A DNA stretch of 64,000 bases from Thermoflexus hugenholtzii JAD2 (GCF_900187885.1 NZ_FYEK01000018.1:35337-99336), one strand, 5' to 3'; counted from the stretch's first letter, positions 44,243 to 55,883 are shown. Notes: generated from the letters alone by a model not told the origin. Numbers and translations: made by a program.

Positions 44243-45328
44243 ATGGTTTACGCAGTCGAGCTGCGGGAGGTGAGCAAGCGCTTTGGAGAGGTGGAGGCCG
44301 TCCATCAGGTCTCCCTGCAGATCCGGGAAGGGGAGTTCTTCTCGCTGCTCGGCCCTTCAGGGTGCGGGAAGACCACCACCCTGCGCATGATCGCCGGCTT
44401 CGAGCGGCCGGATGCCGGCGAGATCCTCATCCGCGGCCAGCGTATGAATGAGGTCCCCCCGTTCCACCGCCCGGTGAACACCGTCTTCCAGCACTACGCC
44501 CTCTTCCCCCATATGACGGTCTTCGAGAACGTCGCCTTCGGCCTGGAGATGAAACGTCTCCCCCGGGAGGAGATCCGCCGTCGGGTGGCGGAGGCCCTGC
44601 GCCTGGTGCGCCTGACCGGGCTGGAGAACCGCTATCCTCGCCAGCTTTCCGGTGGCCAGCAGCAGCGGGTGGCCCTGGCCCGCGCCCTGGTCAACCGCCC
44701 GGCGGTTCTGCTCCTGGACGAGCCCCTGGGCGCCCTGGACCTCAAGCTGCGCAAGGAAATGCAGCTGGAATTGAAGAACCTCCAGCATCAGGTCGGCATC
44801 ACGTTCATCTACGTCACCCATGATCAGGAAGAGGCCATGACCATGTCCGACCGCATCGCCGTGATGAATCAGGGGCGGGTGCTCCAGGTGGGCACGCCGG
44901 TGGAGATCTACGAGCGCCCCGCCACGCGCTTTGTGGCCGATTTCATCGGGGAGACCAATTTCCTGGAGGGTCGGCTGGTCGCCTTTGAGGAAGGATACGC
45001 CCGGGTGGAGGTGGAAGGATTCCCCCTCCTCGCCGCGCGGCCGGATGGGCTCTTCCCGGGCCAGTCGGTCACGGTCGCCATCCGCCCCGAGCGGATCCAT
45101 GTGAGCCTGGAGGAGCCCCTCGCGTTCCCCAATCGCTATCCCGGCCAGATCGAGGAGGTGATTTACATCGGGACGGACACCCTCTTTCGGATCCGCTTGA
45201 ACGAGCGCCTCGCCCTGCGGGCGCGCATGCAGAACCGGGAGGGCACCGCGCCCCTGGCCGGCTATGCGCCGGGGTCCGCGATCTGGGTCGCGTGGATCCC
45301 GGAGAGCGTCCGGGTGTTGCGGGAGTGA
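44243..45328 (+). CDS. potA: polyamine-type ABC transporter ATPase
   Basis: The cytoplasmic ATPase of a spermidine/putrescine importer, 361 residues. Walker A is GPSGCGKT (37-44), the Q-loop is in [12 protein letters not shown], the signature is [15 protein letters not shown], Walker B is [12 protein letters not shown], and the switch His follows in [17 protein letters not shown]-terminal TOBE domain (about 285-360) is typical of PotA/MalK. I start at ATG 44243, after GGAAGGAGGGGCTTCCGGG; the open frame further upstream lies in speB. potB and potC follow; no potD is present. Confidence 0.92.
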   Translation: MVYAVELREVSKRFGEVEAVHQVSLQIREGEFFSLLGPSGCGKTTTLRMIAGFERPDAGEILIRGQRMNEVPPFHRPVNTVFQHYALFPHMTVFENVAFGLEMKRLPREEIRRRVAEALRLVRLTGLENRYPRQLSGGQQQRVALARALVNRPAVLLLDEPLGALDLKLRKEMQLELKNLQHQVGITFIYVTHDQEEAMTMSDRIAVMNQGRVLQVGTPVEIYERPATRFVADFIGETNFLEGRLVAFEEGYARVEVEGFPLLAARPDGLFPGQSVTVAIRPERIHVSLEEPLAFPNRYPGQIEEVIYIGTDTLFRIRLNERLALRARMQNREGTAPLAGYAPGSAIWVAWIPESVRVLRE

Positions 45329-45398
45329 GGCAAGGGCGCCGGCAGGCGGGGCCATCGCGTGCCTGGACACGGTCGGATGAGGGCCGGAGGTCGTCACT

Positions 45399-46556
45399 AT
45401 GGTAGGCGTGTTGCGTTTCGGAGGTCGAACCGGGACCGCGCTCGGCGTGTTCGGGGTCCTGGTGGGAAGCGGGGTGGCCCTTCTTCTCCTGGCCCAGAAC
45501 ACGGAGCCTCCTGGGCGGATGATCCTGGGTGGGCTGGGGCTGCTGGATGGGGTCCTGGCGGCCGTCTGGATCCTGGGTCTTCCGGGGGTCTCCGCCCTGA
45601 TCCTCGCCCGCGCCGGGGCGGGGCTCGTCGGAGGGGTGGGGGCGATGTTCGCCCTGGGCCTGGAGCGGGGTCTGGTGATCGCCCTCCTGGGCATGGCCCT
45701 CCTCATCGCCGCACTCCCCCGGGCTCGGCTTCCCATGCTCCTCATCCTCCCTGGGACCTTTTATCTGATGGTCTTCTTCTCTTTCGCCGTCGGCATCATC
45801 GCCGTCATCAGCTTCATGAAACGGGGACCTTATGGGGGGATCCGCTGGATTTTCACCTTGGAGAACTACCAGCGGGCTCTGGATCCCCTCTACATCCAGA
45901 TCGTTCTGACCTCCCTCTGGATCGCCCTCGTCACCACGGTCCTCTGTCTGCTCATCGGCTATCCCGTTGCCTACGCTATGGCCCGGGCGCCGGCCCGCTG
46001 GCGCAACACTCTGCTGGTCCTGACGATGATCCCCTTCTGGACCAACTTCCTGGTGCGCACCCTGGCCCTGATGTTCGTGTTGCGCTCGGATGGTCCGATC
46101 AACGGCCTGCTGATGGCGCTGGGCCTGATCTCGGAGCCTCTCCCCCTCCTGTTCACGCAAAACGCGGTGATCCTGGGCCTGGTATATGGGGAGCTGCCCT
46201 TTATGATCCTTCCCCTCTATGCTACCCTGGAGCGGTTCGATTTCTCCCTGGTGGAGGCGGCCCAGGACCTGGGGGCGAACGAATGGCATGCCTTCCGGCG
46301 GGTGATCTGGCCCCTCACCCTCCCAGGGGTCCTGGCCGGCTCCACCTTGGTCTTCATCCCCTCCGTGGGGGCCTTCATCACCCCGGATCTCCTGGGAGGG
46401 GCCAAAACGATCATGATCGGCAACGTCGTTCAGTATCAGTTCCTCACGGTGCGCCACTGGCCCTTCGGGTCTGCCCTCTCTTTGATCTTGATGGCCATGG
46501 TCCTGGCGGCGACGATGATCTACCTGCGCGTCGGCGGAAGGGAGCGTGTGCTATGA
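45399..46556 (+). CDS. potB: polyamine-type ABC permease with extra N-terminal helices
   Basis: A PotB/PotH-like permease. The core (about residue 110 onward) has six helices and the EAA loop EAAQDLGANEWHAFRRVIWPL that contacts the ATPase. The N-terminal 105 residues add about four hydrophobic helices not usual in PotB, giving 385 residues instead of about 280-300. GGAGGT is 7 nt before the ATG. It overlaps potC by 4 bp. Confidence 0.87.
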   Translation: MVGVLRFGGRTGTALGVFGVLVGSGVALLLLAQNTEPPGRMILGGLGLLDGVLAAVWILGLPGVSALILARAGAGLVGGVGAMFALGLERGLVIALLGMALLIAALPRARLPMLLILPGTFYLMVFFSFAVGIIAVISFMKRGPYGGIRWIFTLENYQRALDPLYIQIVLTSLWIALVTTVLCLLIGYPVAYAMARAPARWRNTLLVLTMIPFWTNFLVRTLALMFVLRSDGPINGLLMALGLISEPLPLLFTQNAVILGLVYGELPFMILPLYATLERFDFSLVEAAQDLGANEWHAFRRVIWPLTLPGVLAGSTLVFIPSVGAFITPDLLGGAKTIMIGNVVQYQFLTVRHWPFGSALSLILMAMVLAATMIYLRVGGRERVL

Positions 46557-47761
46557 GCGTCCCTGCGGTCACCCGGCCGGAGCGCGCGGCGGCGCGCGTG
46601 TGGCCGCCCCTGGTGCTGTATCTGGTGGAAGGGCTGGAGTGGACGGCTGTGGGCCTGGCGCTGCTGCATCTGGGGAGCGCCCTCGGGACCCTCATCCCCT
46701 GGCTGACCGGCCTGGGGGTGCTGGGCGACCTGCTCCGCCTGGCCCGGATGTGGACGGGCCCGGAGGGTCCCGGATGGGTTTCGCTGGCCAGCGGCTGGCT
46801 GGCCCTCTACGGTCTGCTGTTGCTGTGCGGCTACCTGTGGCGTCGCCCCGGCCGGATGGGGCGGATCCTGCGGCATCTGTTGACCTGGGGTTCCCTCACC
46901 CTGGTCTTCCTGCTCCTGATCCTGCTGGATCTCAACCGCGAGCATCTGTTGAACCGCTTCCTGCGGGTGGAGCCCTGGCCGGTCCCCGCCTTTCGTTTTG
47001 CCGCGGAATGGCGGGCAGGGATGATCGGGCTGACCTTCTTGTTTCTGTATGTGCCGATCTTCATCCTGGTCCTCTTTTCCTTCAACGCCTCGCCGATCTC
47101 CACGGTCTGGCAGGGTTTTTCCACGGCCTGGTATCAGCGGGTGCTCCAGGATGAGCTGGTGCGAGGGGCGGCTGGGCGCAGCCTCCTTATCGCTTTCCTT
47201 GCCACGTTGATCTCCACCATCCTGGGCACGATGCTGGCCCTGGGGCTGGATCGCCATCGCTTCTTCGGAAAGGCCTTCCTCGAGGGCCTGCTCTATCTTC
47301 CCATCATCATCCCCGAGATCGTGATGGGGGTGGGGCTGCTGCTCTTCTTCGTCCTGACCCGCACGCCCCTCGGCCTCTGGACCATCCTCATCGCCCACGT
47401 GGCCTTCTGCATCCCCTTTGTGTATGTGATCGTCCGCGCCCGGCTGGCCACTTATGATCGCACGCTGGAGGAGGCGGCTCAGGATCTGGGGGCGAACGAG
47501 TGGGAGACTTTCCGCCGCATCACCTTGCCGCTGCTGATGCCGGGGATCCTGGGCGGGGCGCTGATGGCCTTCACCCTATCCATCGATGACTTCGTCATCA
47601 CTTTCTTCGTCACCGGGCCCGGTTCGACCACTCTGCCGGTGTTGCTCTATTCCAAGGTGCGGCTTGGGATCACCCCGGAGCTCAACGCGATCTCCTCTCT
47701 GCTCTTCGGCGCCTCTTTGACCTTCGTGGTGCTCTCCCTGATCGCTCAGCGTCGCTCATGA
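46553..47761 (+). CDS. potC: polyamine-type ABC permease with extra N-terminal helices
   Basis: A PotC/PotI-like permease of 402 residues. The core starts about residue 150 (IGLTFLFLYVPIFILVLFSFNASP) and has the EAA loop EEAAQDLGANEWETFRRITLPLLMPGI and the PotC-like SIDDFVITFFVTGPGSTTLPV. As in potB, the first 150 residues add three or four hydrophobic helices of unknown role. Start and stop both overlap neighbours by 4 bp (potB, amidase), indicating coupling. Confidence 0.87.
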   Translation: MSVPAVTRPERAAARVWPPLVLYLVEGLEWTAVGLALLHLGSALGTLIPWLTGLGVLGDLLRLARMWTGPEGPGWVSLASGWLALYGLLLLCGYLWRRPGRMGRILRHLLTWGSLTLVFLLLILLDLNREHLLNRFLRVEPWPVPAFRFAAEWRAGMIGLTFLFLYVPIFILVLFSFNASPISTVWQGFSTAWYQRVLQDELVRGAAGRSLLIAFLATLISTILGTMLALGLDRHRFFGKAFLEGLLYLPIIIPEIVMGVGLLLFFVLTRTPLGLWTILIAHVAFCIPFVYVIVRARLATYDRTLEEAAQDLGANEWETFRRITLPLLMPGILGGALMAFTLSIDDFVITFFVTGPGSTTLPVLLYSKVRLGITPELNAISSLLFGASLTFVVLSLIAQRRS

Positions 47762-48546
47762 GCGGGAAAACGAAGCCGCAGGGGATAAACCCGGCCTCGA
47801 AGGGCCTCCATCGACGGACTCGGCCGCCCATGGCCTATCCACGTGGGGAACGACCTCCTGGGCGGCCTGGGGCGCCCCTGTTCAGCCCATGGTGGATTCT
47901 CCTGCTTATATTGGGCGGTCTCCTGGCCGGCCTGGGCATTGCCCGGGGCCTGTGGATGCTCTCCTCCAGCTCCGAACCTTATCTGGCGCCCCAGCCGACC
48001 TCCTCTGCTCGGACCCCGCGGGTGGGTCTGGTGGCCGGGCATCTGGGGCACGACAGCGGGGCGGTCTGCGCCGATGGACTCACCGAGGTCGAGGTCAACG
48101 TGGCCATCGCCCGGGAGGTGGCCCGCCGTCTGGAGGACCTAGGGTATCAGGTGGACGTCCTGGAGGAGTTCGACGAGCGGCTGAACGGCTATCGGGCGGC
48201 GGCCCTGCTCTCCATCCACGCCGACTCCTGCGAATACATCAACGAGCAGGCGACCGGCTTCAAGGTGGCCCGGGCTCAGGCCGACGCTGTGCCGGAGCAG
48301 AGCGATCGCCTGGTGGCCTGCCTGATCTCCGCCTACCGGCAGCACACCGGGCTGCGCTTCCACGCCGACAGCATCACCTACGATATGACCGACTACCATG
48401 CCTTCCGGGAGATCGATCCTCGCACCCCCGCGGCGATCATCGAGACCGGGTTCCTCTACCTCGATCGAAGGATCCTCACCGAGAGGCGGGAGCGAGTGGT
48501 GGAAGGCATCGTGGAGGGTCTGCGTTGCTTTCTGGAAGGCCGGTAA
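47758..48546 (+). CDS. N-acetylmuramoyl-L-alanine amidase (Amidase_3)
   Basis: A zinc amidase that cuts the stem peptide from peptidoglycan. After an N-terminal anchor helix (about 46-66) the domain shows zinc ligands in VAGHLGHDSG, EVEVNVAIA and LLSIHADS, and the catalytic Glu in AAIIETGFL. At 262 residues it is a minimal single-domain form. It overlaps potC by 4 bp (ATGA), an odd operon partner; ATG 47830 is an alternative start. A weak terminator follows. Confidence 0.85.
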   Translation: MSGKTKPQGINPASKGLHRRTRPPMAYPRGERPPGRPGAPLFSPWWILLLILGGLLAGLGIARGLWMLSSSSEPYLAPQPTSSARTPRVGLVAGHLGHDSGAVCADGLTEVEVNVAIAREVARRLEDLGYQVDVLEEFDERLNGYRAAALLSIHADSCEYINEQATGFKVARAQADAVPEQSDRLVACLISAYRQHTGLRFHADSITYDMTDYHAFREIDPRTPAAIIETGFLYLDRRILTERRERVVEGIVEGLRCFLEGR

Positions 48547-48556
48547 GAGGGGGATC

Positions 48557-48595
48557 CGCCGGGGAGGCCATGTGGGGAAGGCCCCCCCGGCGTTT
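48557..48595 (+). terminator. weak terminator after the amidase gene
   Basis: CGCCGGGG (48557-48564) pairs with CCCCGGCG (48585-48592), with partial inner pairing, and is followed by TTT. It separates the amidase from the convergent secF. Confidence 0.5.
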
Positions 48596-48609
48596 CAAAA
48601 GCACAGCTC

Positions 48610-49539
48610 TTACGGGACCGGCTGCTCCGCCGGACGGCGGAACCATGTCCGCCACTCCCGCTTCTCCCAGACCACCAGGATGGGCGCCGCGTTGAAGATC
48701 GAGGAATAGGTCCCGCTGATCATCCCGATCAGCAACGTGGCGATGAACTGGCGGATCGTCGTCCCCCCGAAGAGGAGCAGGGCGACCAGGGTGAAGATCA
48801 GCGTCAGCTGGGTGTTGATCGAGCGGTCCAGGGTCTGCAGGATGCTGTGGTTCACGATCCGCTCGTAGGGCTCGCCGCGATAGCGGAGCAGGTTCTCCCG
48901 GATCCGGTCGAAGACCACGATGGAGTCGTGCACGGAGAAGCCGATGATGGTGAGCACGGCGGTGAGGAAGAGGGCGTCCACCTCCCACCCGAAGACTTTC
49001 CCGAAGATCGAGGCGGTGCCCACCACCACCGCCACATCGTGCAGCAGGGCCAGGACCGCGGCCACGCCGTAGCGGAAGGCGTGGGGGACCTGGCGGAAGG
49101 CGAAGGTGAGGTAGAGCATGATGGCCAGGGAGGCCATGGCCACCGCCACCAGGGCGCCTCGTGTGACCTCCGCTCCCACCGTGGGCCCCACCGACTCGAA
49201 GCGCTCCAGGACGACATCGCCGTAGCGGGCGCGCAGGGCTTCCATCACCCGGGCCTGGGTCGTCGCGTCCATCTCCCGGGTGCGGATGATCAGCGTCCCC
49301 TGCAGGGAGGGCTGGGCCCGGATGTCGGCCGTGGAGAAGCCGGTCGCCTGCCCCACGATCCGGATCACCTCCTCGCTGGAGGGCGTCGCCCCCGCGGGGA
49401 GACGGAGCTCCAGCATCGAGCCGCCGGTGTAGTCGATGGCCAGGGGCAGCCCGTAGAGGGCCAGAGAGATCAGGCCCGGCACGATGACCAGCAGGGAGAG
49501 CGCGAAATACCAGTATCGCTTGCCGATGATGTCGATCAT
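48610..49539 (-). CDS. secF: protein translocase subunit SecF
   Basis: SecF assists Sec-dependent export using the proton gradient. Six helices; the family signature IDYTGGSMLELRL (about 35-47), a periplasmic domain, and IIGFSVHDSIVVFDRIREN in helix 4-5. The 309-residue length is normal. I start at ATG 49539 (MIDIIGKRYWYF), after GAGGCGAAGGG. It lies 58 bp downstream of secD, the usual order. Confidence 0.93.
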   Translation of the reverse strand: MIDIIGKRYWYFALSLLVIVPGLISLALYGLPLAIDYTGGSMLELRLPAGATPSSEEVIRIVGQATGFSTADIRAQPSLQGTLIIRTREMDATTQARVMEALRARYGDVVLERFESVGPTVGAEVTRGALVAVAMASLAIMLYLTFAFRQVPHAFRYGVAAVLALLHDVAVVVGTASIFGKVFGWEVDALFLTAVLTIIGFSVHDSIVVFDRIRENLLRYRGEPYERIVNHSILQTLDRSINTQLTLIFTLVALLLFGGTTIRQFIATLLIGMISGTYSSIFNAAPILVVWEKREWRTWFRRPAEQPVP

Positions 49540-49597
49540 CCCTTCGCCTCGCGATTGGAGAAGTTCAGGAATGCGTCCGTGATGCATCCGCAGATGA

Positions 49598-51016
<1,419 letters not shown>

Positions 51017-51129
51017 CGGGAAATTCACCCTCGGATCAGGTTGACCTCGTTCAGGCGGCAGGAGGATGCGGCGGGTTTTCGCCCTTTTCTCCCGGCTCTC
51101 CCGGTGATCGGGCTTGGGAGAGCGGCTTG

Positions 51130-51158
51130 ATTATATGAATCCGGAGGAGGGAAAGCAA
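51130..51158 (-). promoter_or_regulatory. secDF promoter
   Basis: On the minus strand TATAAT (51130-51135) with TTGCTT (51153-51158, weak) 17 bp upstream. Confidence 0.55.
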
Positions 51159-51271
51159 GCCCCCCGGTGCCGGGCGACGCCCGAAGTTGTTCCCTCAGCC
51201 CCATCGGATGTTCGCACGGCGTTCATAGCAGGCGGGTAGATTCGCCAAGGATCTTGGTTGAGGAGGCGCCG

Positions 51272-51760
51272 ATGTCGGGACAGGGTTCGACGTCCTCTTC
51301 GTGGAAACTGTGGGCGGTGATCGGCGGGCTGGTGGCGCTTCCCGTGTGTCTCTGCGCGTTCTGTGTGATCAGCGGTCTGGGAGCCACGCTTCTGGGAACC
51401 GTGGGTTTGGTAGGCCTGATCGCTGGAGAGGTCCGGCCGGCCCAGGAGGCTGCGGAGCAGTTCCTCTCCGCCTTGCGGGATGAACGATGGGAGGACGCCT
51501 ACGCCCGTTGCGCTCCGTCCCTTCAGAGGCAGCTGGGCGGGCCGGAGGAGCTGGCCCGGCGGTATAGGGGCGATCACCGGCCGGCCGAATGGTCTTTCTC
51601 CAACTGGAGTGTGGAGGTGAAAAACGGGGTTCGACAGGCCACGCTGGGAGGAACCCTCACGACGGCGGGTGGAGAGAAGTTCGCTTTCTCCATGGAGCTA
51701 CGCACGCGCACGGTCGGGTCCGGCGAGGTGTGGGAGGTCAGCGCCTTCAGGACGGATTAA
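51272..51760 (+). CDS. membrane-anchored DUF4878/lumazine-like small protein
   Basis: A 162-residue protein: a short Ser-rich N-terminus, two close hydrophobic segments (about 14-33 and 36-55), then an NTF2-like extracytoplasmic domain starting PAQEAAEQFLSALRDERWEDAYARCAPSLQ, as in DUF4878 proteins. AGGAGG is 6 nt before ATG 51272. The function is unknown. The 51761-52030 stretch after it has no gene. Confidence 0.65.
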   Translation: MSGQGSTSSSWKLWAVIGGLVALPVCLCAFCVISGLGATLLGTVGLVGLIAGEVRPAQEAAEQFLSALRDERWEDAYARCAPSLQRQLGGPEELARRYRGDHRPAEWSFSNWSVEVKNGVRQATLGGTLTTAGGEKFAFSMELRTRTVGSGEVWEVSAFRTD

Positions 51761-51970
51761 AGTAGGCGTCAGGGGCTTCAGGGGCCCGGGGGAGCGGAGC
51801 CGGGCCTCCCTGTGCCGGCAGCCCGGCGGGAACGGCGTTTCAACGACCGAAGGGGTGTCGCGGCGCGCGGCGATCCCGAGCTTTGCGGCGTGTGTAGGGA
51901 GCATGGCCGGAGGGGTGGTTCCGCCCTATCTGCAAGGCCCTGGCTCGGATCAAGGCCCGAATTGAGGCCC

Positions 51971-52022
51971 AAAAGGGGCGGCCTTCGGTGAGGGGATCCG
52001 GGTCACCCCCCATCCGAAGGCC
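51971..52022 (-). terminator. possible terminator of dnaG-rpoD
   Basis: On the minus strand GGCCTTCGG pairs with CCGAAGGCC (9 bp) across a 25-nt partly self-complementary loop, followed by GCCCCTTTT. It is 9 nt after the rpoD stop. Confidence 0.5.
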
Positions 52023-52030
52023 CGAATGCG

Positions 52031-53605
52031 TTAGGCCAGGTAATCCTTCAACTTGCGGCTGAACTGGGGATGGCGGAGCCGACGCAGGGCCTTGCTCTCG
52101 ATCTGGCGGATCCGCTCCCGGGTCAGCCCGAACATCTGCCCGACCTCGTCCAGGGTCCGCCACTGGCCGTCCTTCAGGCCGAAGCGGACCTCCAGCACCT
52201 GCCGCTCCCGCTCGGGCAGGGTGTCCAGGATCTCCCGCAGCTGCTCCCGCAGCATCTTCAGGTGGGCCTCCTCCAGCGGGCTGAGGGTCCCGTGATCCTC
52301 AATGAAGTCCCCTAGCTCGCTGTCCTCCTCCTCGCCCACCGGCGTCTCCAACGACATGGGCTCAGCGGCCCAGCGCAGCGCCTGCTCCACCTTCCGGGTG
52401 GCCTCCCGGAGACGGCGGGCCAGATAAGGGGGCAGGGGCTGGTTGGCGTTCCACGCGGCCTGGATCTCCAGCACCTCCTGTGGGGACAGCAGATCCAGCT
52501 CCAGGGCCAGCTCCTCCGGGGAGGGGTCCCGCCCCAGGGTCTGCTGGAGCTTCTGCTGGGCGCGCAGCACCCGGCTGAGGAACTCCGCCAGATGCACCGG
52601 GATCCGGATGGTGCGGGCCTGATCGGCGATGGCCCGGGTGATGGCCTGACGGATCCACCAGGTGGCGTAGGTCGAGAATTTAAAGCCCCGCCCGGGATCG
52701 AATTTCTCCACCGCCCGCAACAGCCCCAGGTTCCCTTCCTGGATCAGGTCCAGGAAGGAGACGCCCCGGCCCAGGTATTTCTTAGCCACGCTGACCACCA
52801 AGCGCAGGTTGGCACGGATCAGATAGGAGCGGGCCTCCGCGGCCTGATCCCGCACGTGCTGCCACCATCGGCTCAGCCGCTCCTCCGAAGGCAGGTGGGC
52901 CCGAAGGGCCCGCTCCCCCGGCCACTGGACCGCCGGCGGGCGCCCGGAGCCGGGTCGGGCGGGATCCGAGGCTGCGTGCGCTGCGAGATACGAGAGCACT
53001 TCGGGGGGCAACAGCAGCAGGTCGGCGTAGATCCGGACGAGCAGGCGCAGCAGCTCGGCCAGGCGGCGGCCGCCCCGCTGGCGCTCCAGGTAGGGCTCCA
53101 GGGAGGTGGCCCGCGCCTCCGGGATGGGGCGGCTGAGGTCGGCGATGAGGTCGGTCAGGCGCGGCATCGGGCGGTGGAGACGGGCCGCGGTCGCTTCCGC
53201 TTGGGCCCAGGTGGCCACCAGGTCCCGGTAAACCACCAGGGCCAGATCGGCCTGGGAGGGCTTGCGGAGCGAACTGCGGAGGGCGTCGAGGACCCGGGGG
53301 GCCTGGAGGCGGATGGCCAGATCCAGCTCCTGGGTGGGCTCCAGCAGGGGAACCCGGCTGATCTCCCGCAGATACATCCGCACCGGGTCCTCGGCCAGCT
53401 CCGGACCCCACCATTCGCCCAGGGCCTCGATCTCCTCCTCGATGGGTTCGCTCTCGATCTCCTCCAGCTCCGTTTCCTCGGGCTCCTCCGGGAGTGGCTC
53501 CTCGGGGATCCCCTCTTCCTCCTCTTCCAGGATCCCCTCTTCTTCCTCCAGCCACTCCTCCTCGAGGCCCCGCGGCTCTTCGTTCTCCCACGATGGCTGA
53601 GTCAT
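52031..53605 (-). CDS. rpoD: RNA polymerase primary sigma factor (sigma70)
   Basis: A group 1 sigma factor of 524 residues. After a very acidic N-terminal tail (runs of Glu, about 5-70) comes region 1.2 ([16 protein letters not shown]), a ~130-residue non-conserved insert, regions 2.1-2.4 ([59 protein letters not shown]), region 3, and region 4.2 ([21 protein letters not shown]). All promoter-binding elements are intact. ATG 53605 is best placed relative to GGGAAGGGAG. It follows dnaG by 129 bp on the same strand, the classical macromolecular-synthesis order. Confidence 0.93.
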   Translation of the reverse strand: MTQPSWENEEPRGLEEEWLEEEEGILEEEEEGIPEEPLPEEPEETELEEIESEPIEEEIEALGEWWGPELAEDPVRMYLREISRVPLLEPTQELDLAIRLQAPRVLDALRSSLRKPSQADLALVVYRDLVATWAQAEATAARLHRPMPRLTDLIADLSRPIPEARATSLEPYLERQRGGRRLAELLRLLVRIYADLLLLPPEVLSYLAAHAASDPARPGSGRPPAVQWPGERALRAHLPSEERLSRWWQHVRDQAAEARSYLIRANLRLVVSVAKKYLGRGVSFLDLIQEGNLGLLRAVEKFDPGRGFKFSTYATWWIRQAITRAIADQARTIRIPVHLAEFLSRVLRAQQKLQQTLGRDPSPEELALELDLLSPQEVLEIQAAWNANQPLPPYLARRLREATRKVEQALRWAAEPMSLETPVGEEEDSELGDFIEDHGTLSPLEEAHLKMLREQLREILDTLPERERQVLEVRFGLKDGQWRTLDEVGQMFGLTRERIRQIESKALRRLRHPQFSRKLKDYLA

Positions 53606-53733
53606 TCGCATCCGCTCCCTTCCCATCGCCTCAGGCAACCGGGCAGTGGTCGCGACCCCTGTAGTGGAGTACCTTCAAAAAAGGACAGGCCCTTCGAGGG
53701 TGAGCCCTGTGGGCCTGCATCGCCGGATCCCGA

Positions 53734-55662
53734 TCAACGCTCCGTTGTGGACAGTCGATCCTCCGGGATCGCGCGCCGGTAACGGAAGCGCTGGATTTGA
53801 TTCAACGCCTCCGTCAGCCGTTGCCATTTTGCCATGAATTCCTCTTGAGGCCAATCGGGCGCGGAGTCGGCCAGGGCGTGCAGATCCGTAAGAAGCTCCT
53901 TCAGGCGCTGCTCGCGGACCCAGAGGGCGAGGCGCAGCGTCTCCTCCGCCCATCGTTCGTCCTCCGGGTCGAAGCCCTGCAGCAGGGCCCTGCGGCGCTC
54001 CAGCAGCCTCGCCCAGGCCGCCCGCAAGAACGGCTCCCCTTCCTCCTCCGGCCATTCCTCCACGGGCCCGAGCTCCGCGATGTGTCGGAACAGCGCGCGG
54101 AAGGTGGAGTCCATGAAATCCTCTTCGGAAAGGGGATCCAGCCCCAGCTCGGCGAAGCGGACGTGCAGGTAGGGCAGGAGATCCGGGGCCAGGCCCAGCA
54201 TGACCAGGAGCGTCGCCTCCGCCTCCGCCCCTCCTCCCCGCTCCCTCTGCGGCGCGAGGGAGGGCGCAGGGGCTTTGCGGAGGCGCCGTTCCGTCTCCTC
54301 CATCCGGCGGCTGGTCACCTGTTCCAGCAGCACCCGCTCGTTGAGCCGGGCCATGCGGGCGGCCTGCTGGATGTAAACGTCCCGCTCCACCGGATCGGGG
54401 ATGGCGGCCAGGATGGGCACCACCTCGCGGACGAAGGCGGCCTTCCCCTTCGGATCCTCCATGGGGAACCGGGCAGCCAAGTAATCAAGCAGGAAGGCGA
54501 TCACCGGGCGGGCTGTCTCCACCGCCCGGGCCCAGGCCTGGGGGTCGCGACGGATCAGCTCGTCAGGATCCATCCCTTCGGGCAGGGTCAGCACCCGCAG
54601 GTCCACTCCGAGCTGGCCGCTCAGGCGGATCAGCCCCCGCGGCCCGAGCTCCAGGGAGGTCTCAGCGAAAGCCTCGCGGGCGGAGGCGAGACCCCGCAGC
54701 ACCGCATGCATCCCTGCCGGGTCGGCGTCCAGGGCCAGCACCAGACGCTGGAGTCCACGGTGCAGCTGCCGCAGCTGCGCCTCGCTCAGGCTGGTCCCCA
54801 GGGCGGCCACCACATTGGTGAAGCCGGCCTGATGGGCCATGATAGCGTCGAAGTAGCCCTCCACGATCACCGCCACCCCCGTCCGCCGGATCTCCGCCCG
54901 GGCCAGGTCCAGGGCGAAGAGCACCGCGCTTTTGTCGAAGAGGAGGGTCTGGGGGGAGTTCAGATACTTGGGCTCCTCGCCGGAGAGGGCGCGGGCCCCG
55001 AAGCCGATCACGTGGCCCTGGGGATCCCGGATGGGGATCATCAGGCGTCCCCGGAAGCGATCGAAGGCCGTGCCGTCCTCCCGCACCACGATGAGCCCGG
55101 CGGCCTGCATTTCCTCTATAGAGAAGCCGCGGCCGCTCAGGTAGTCCAGCAGGGCATGCCAGGCCCCGGGGCTGTAGCCCAGGCCGAAGCGCTCGATGGT
55201 CTCCGGGGTCAGCCCACGGGCGACCAGATACGCCCGCGCCGGCTCCGCCTCCGGCAGCTGGCGGAGCTGGTGTTGATAAAAGAGGGCAGCAGCCGCCAGG
55301 GCTTCCCGCAGGCGGGCGCGCTCCCGTTCCCGGGCTTCCATCTCGGGCGTCTTCGGCGTGAGGGGAACGCCGGCCCGCTCCGCCAGAACCCGCAAGGCTT
55401 CGGAGAACGACAGGCCGTCCCGCTTCATCACGAACTGGAAAACATCCCCGCCGGTGTTGCACGCCCCGAAACACCGCCATGTCTGGGTGTCGGGGAAGAC
55501 CACGAAGGCCGGCGTGCGCACGTTATGATGGAAGGGGCAGAACCCGATGTAGTTCTTCCCCGATCGCCGCAACGGGACGGTCTCCCCGACGATCTCCACG
55601 ATATCCAGTCGGGACTTGATCTCCTCGATCACGGAATGGCCGGGCGGGATATTTCGGGTCAT
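53734..55662 (-). CDS. dnaG: DNA primase
   Basis: It synthesises RNA primers at the fork. The N-terminal zinc-binding domain has CPFH...CFGACNTGGD; the Toprim core has VIVEGYFDAIMAHQ and LVLALDADPAG; the C-terminal DnaB-interacting part is Glu/Arg-rich and weakly conserved. ATG 55662 (MTRNIPPGHSVIEEIKSRLDI) has GGAAGGAAC 8 nt upstream; 642 residues is normal. It heads the dnaG-rpoD pair. Confidence 0.94.
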   Translation of the reverse strand: MTRNIPPGHSVIEEIKSRLDIVEIVGETVPLRRSGKNYIGFCPFHHNVRTPAFVVFPDTQTWRCFGACNTGGDVFQFVMKRDGLSFSEALRVLAERAGVPLTPKTPEMEARERERARLREALAAAALFYQHQLRQLPEAEPARAYLVARGLTPETIERFGLGYSPGAWHALLDYLSGRGFSIEEMQAAGLIVVREDGTAFDRFRGRLMIPIRDPQGHVIGFGARALSGEEPKYLNSPQTLLFDKSAVLFALDLARAEIRRTGVAVIVEGYFDAIMAHQAGFTNVVAALGTSLSEAQLRQLHRGLQRLVLALDADPAGMHAVLRGLASAREAFAETSLELGPRGLIRLSGQLGVDLRVLTLPEGMDPDELIRRDPQAWARAVETARPVIAFLLDYLAARFPMEDPKGKAAFVREVVPILAAIPDPVERDVYIQQAARMARLNERVLLEQVTSRRMEETERRLRKAPAPSLAPQRERGGGAEAEATLLVMLGLAPDLLPYLHVRFAELGLDPLSEEDFMDSTFRALFRHIAELGPVEEWPEEEGEPFLRAAWARLLERRRALLQGFDPEDERWAEETLRLALWVREQRLKELLTDLHALADSAPDWPQEEFMAKWQRLTEALNQIQRFRYRRAIPEDRLSTTER

Positions 55663-55786
55663 CGGCACCGTTCCTTCCGGGACGTCCGCGCAAGGGGCTT
55701 CCACTCTGCCCCCTCTCCCTCGCGCGTAGGAGCCGCGACAGGGGATAGGCCTGTGTTCGCCCGATGTTGATTTCCACCATAATCGG

Positions 55787-55883
55787 GGGAGGATCGGCTG
55801 TCAAATCCACGCGGAAGTGGGAGTGGCCCACGTGGCAGTAGACGATGAAGGAGGGAGGATCGGCTGTCAAACCCACGCGGAAG
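55787..55883. repeat. pair of 30-bp direct repeats upstream of cofD
   Basis: The unit GGAGGATCGGCTGTCAAA followed by (T or C)CCACGCGGAAG occurs at about 55788-55817 and 55854-55883, 66 bp apart, differing at one base. A CCACGTGG palindrome lies between them. The 55663-55896 gap has no gene; these may be regulatory for cofD or a remnant of a duplication. Confidence 0.5.

Noticed and set aside
53797..55770. 657-residue open frame opposite dnaG
   Set aside because: Antisense composition effect; dnaG has intact zinc and Toprim motifs on the other strand.
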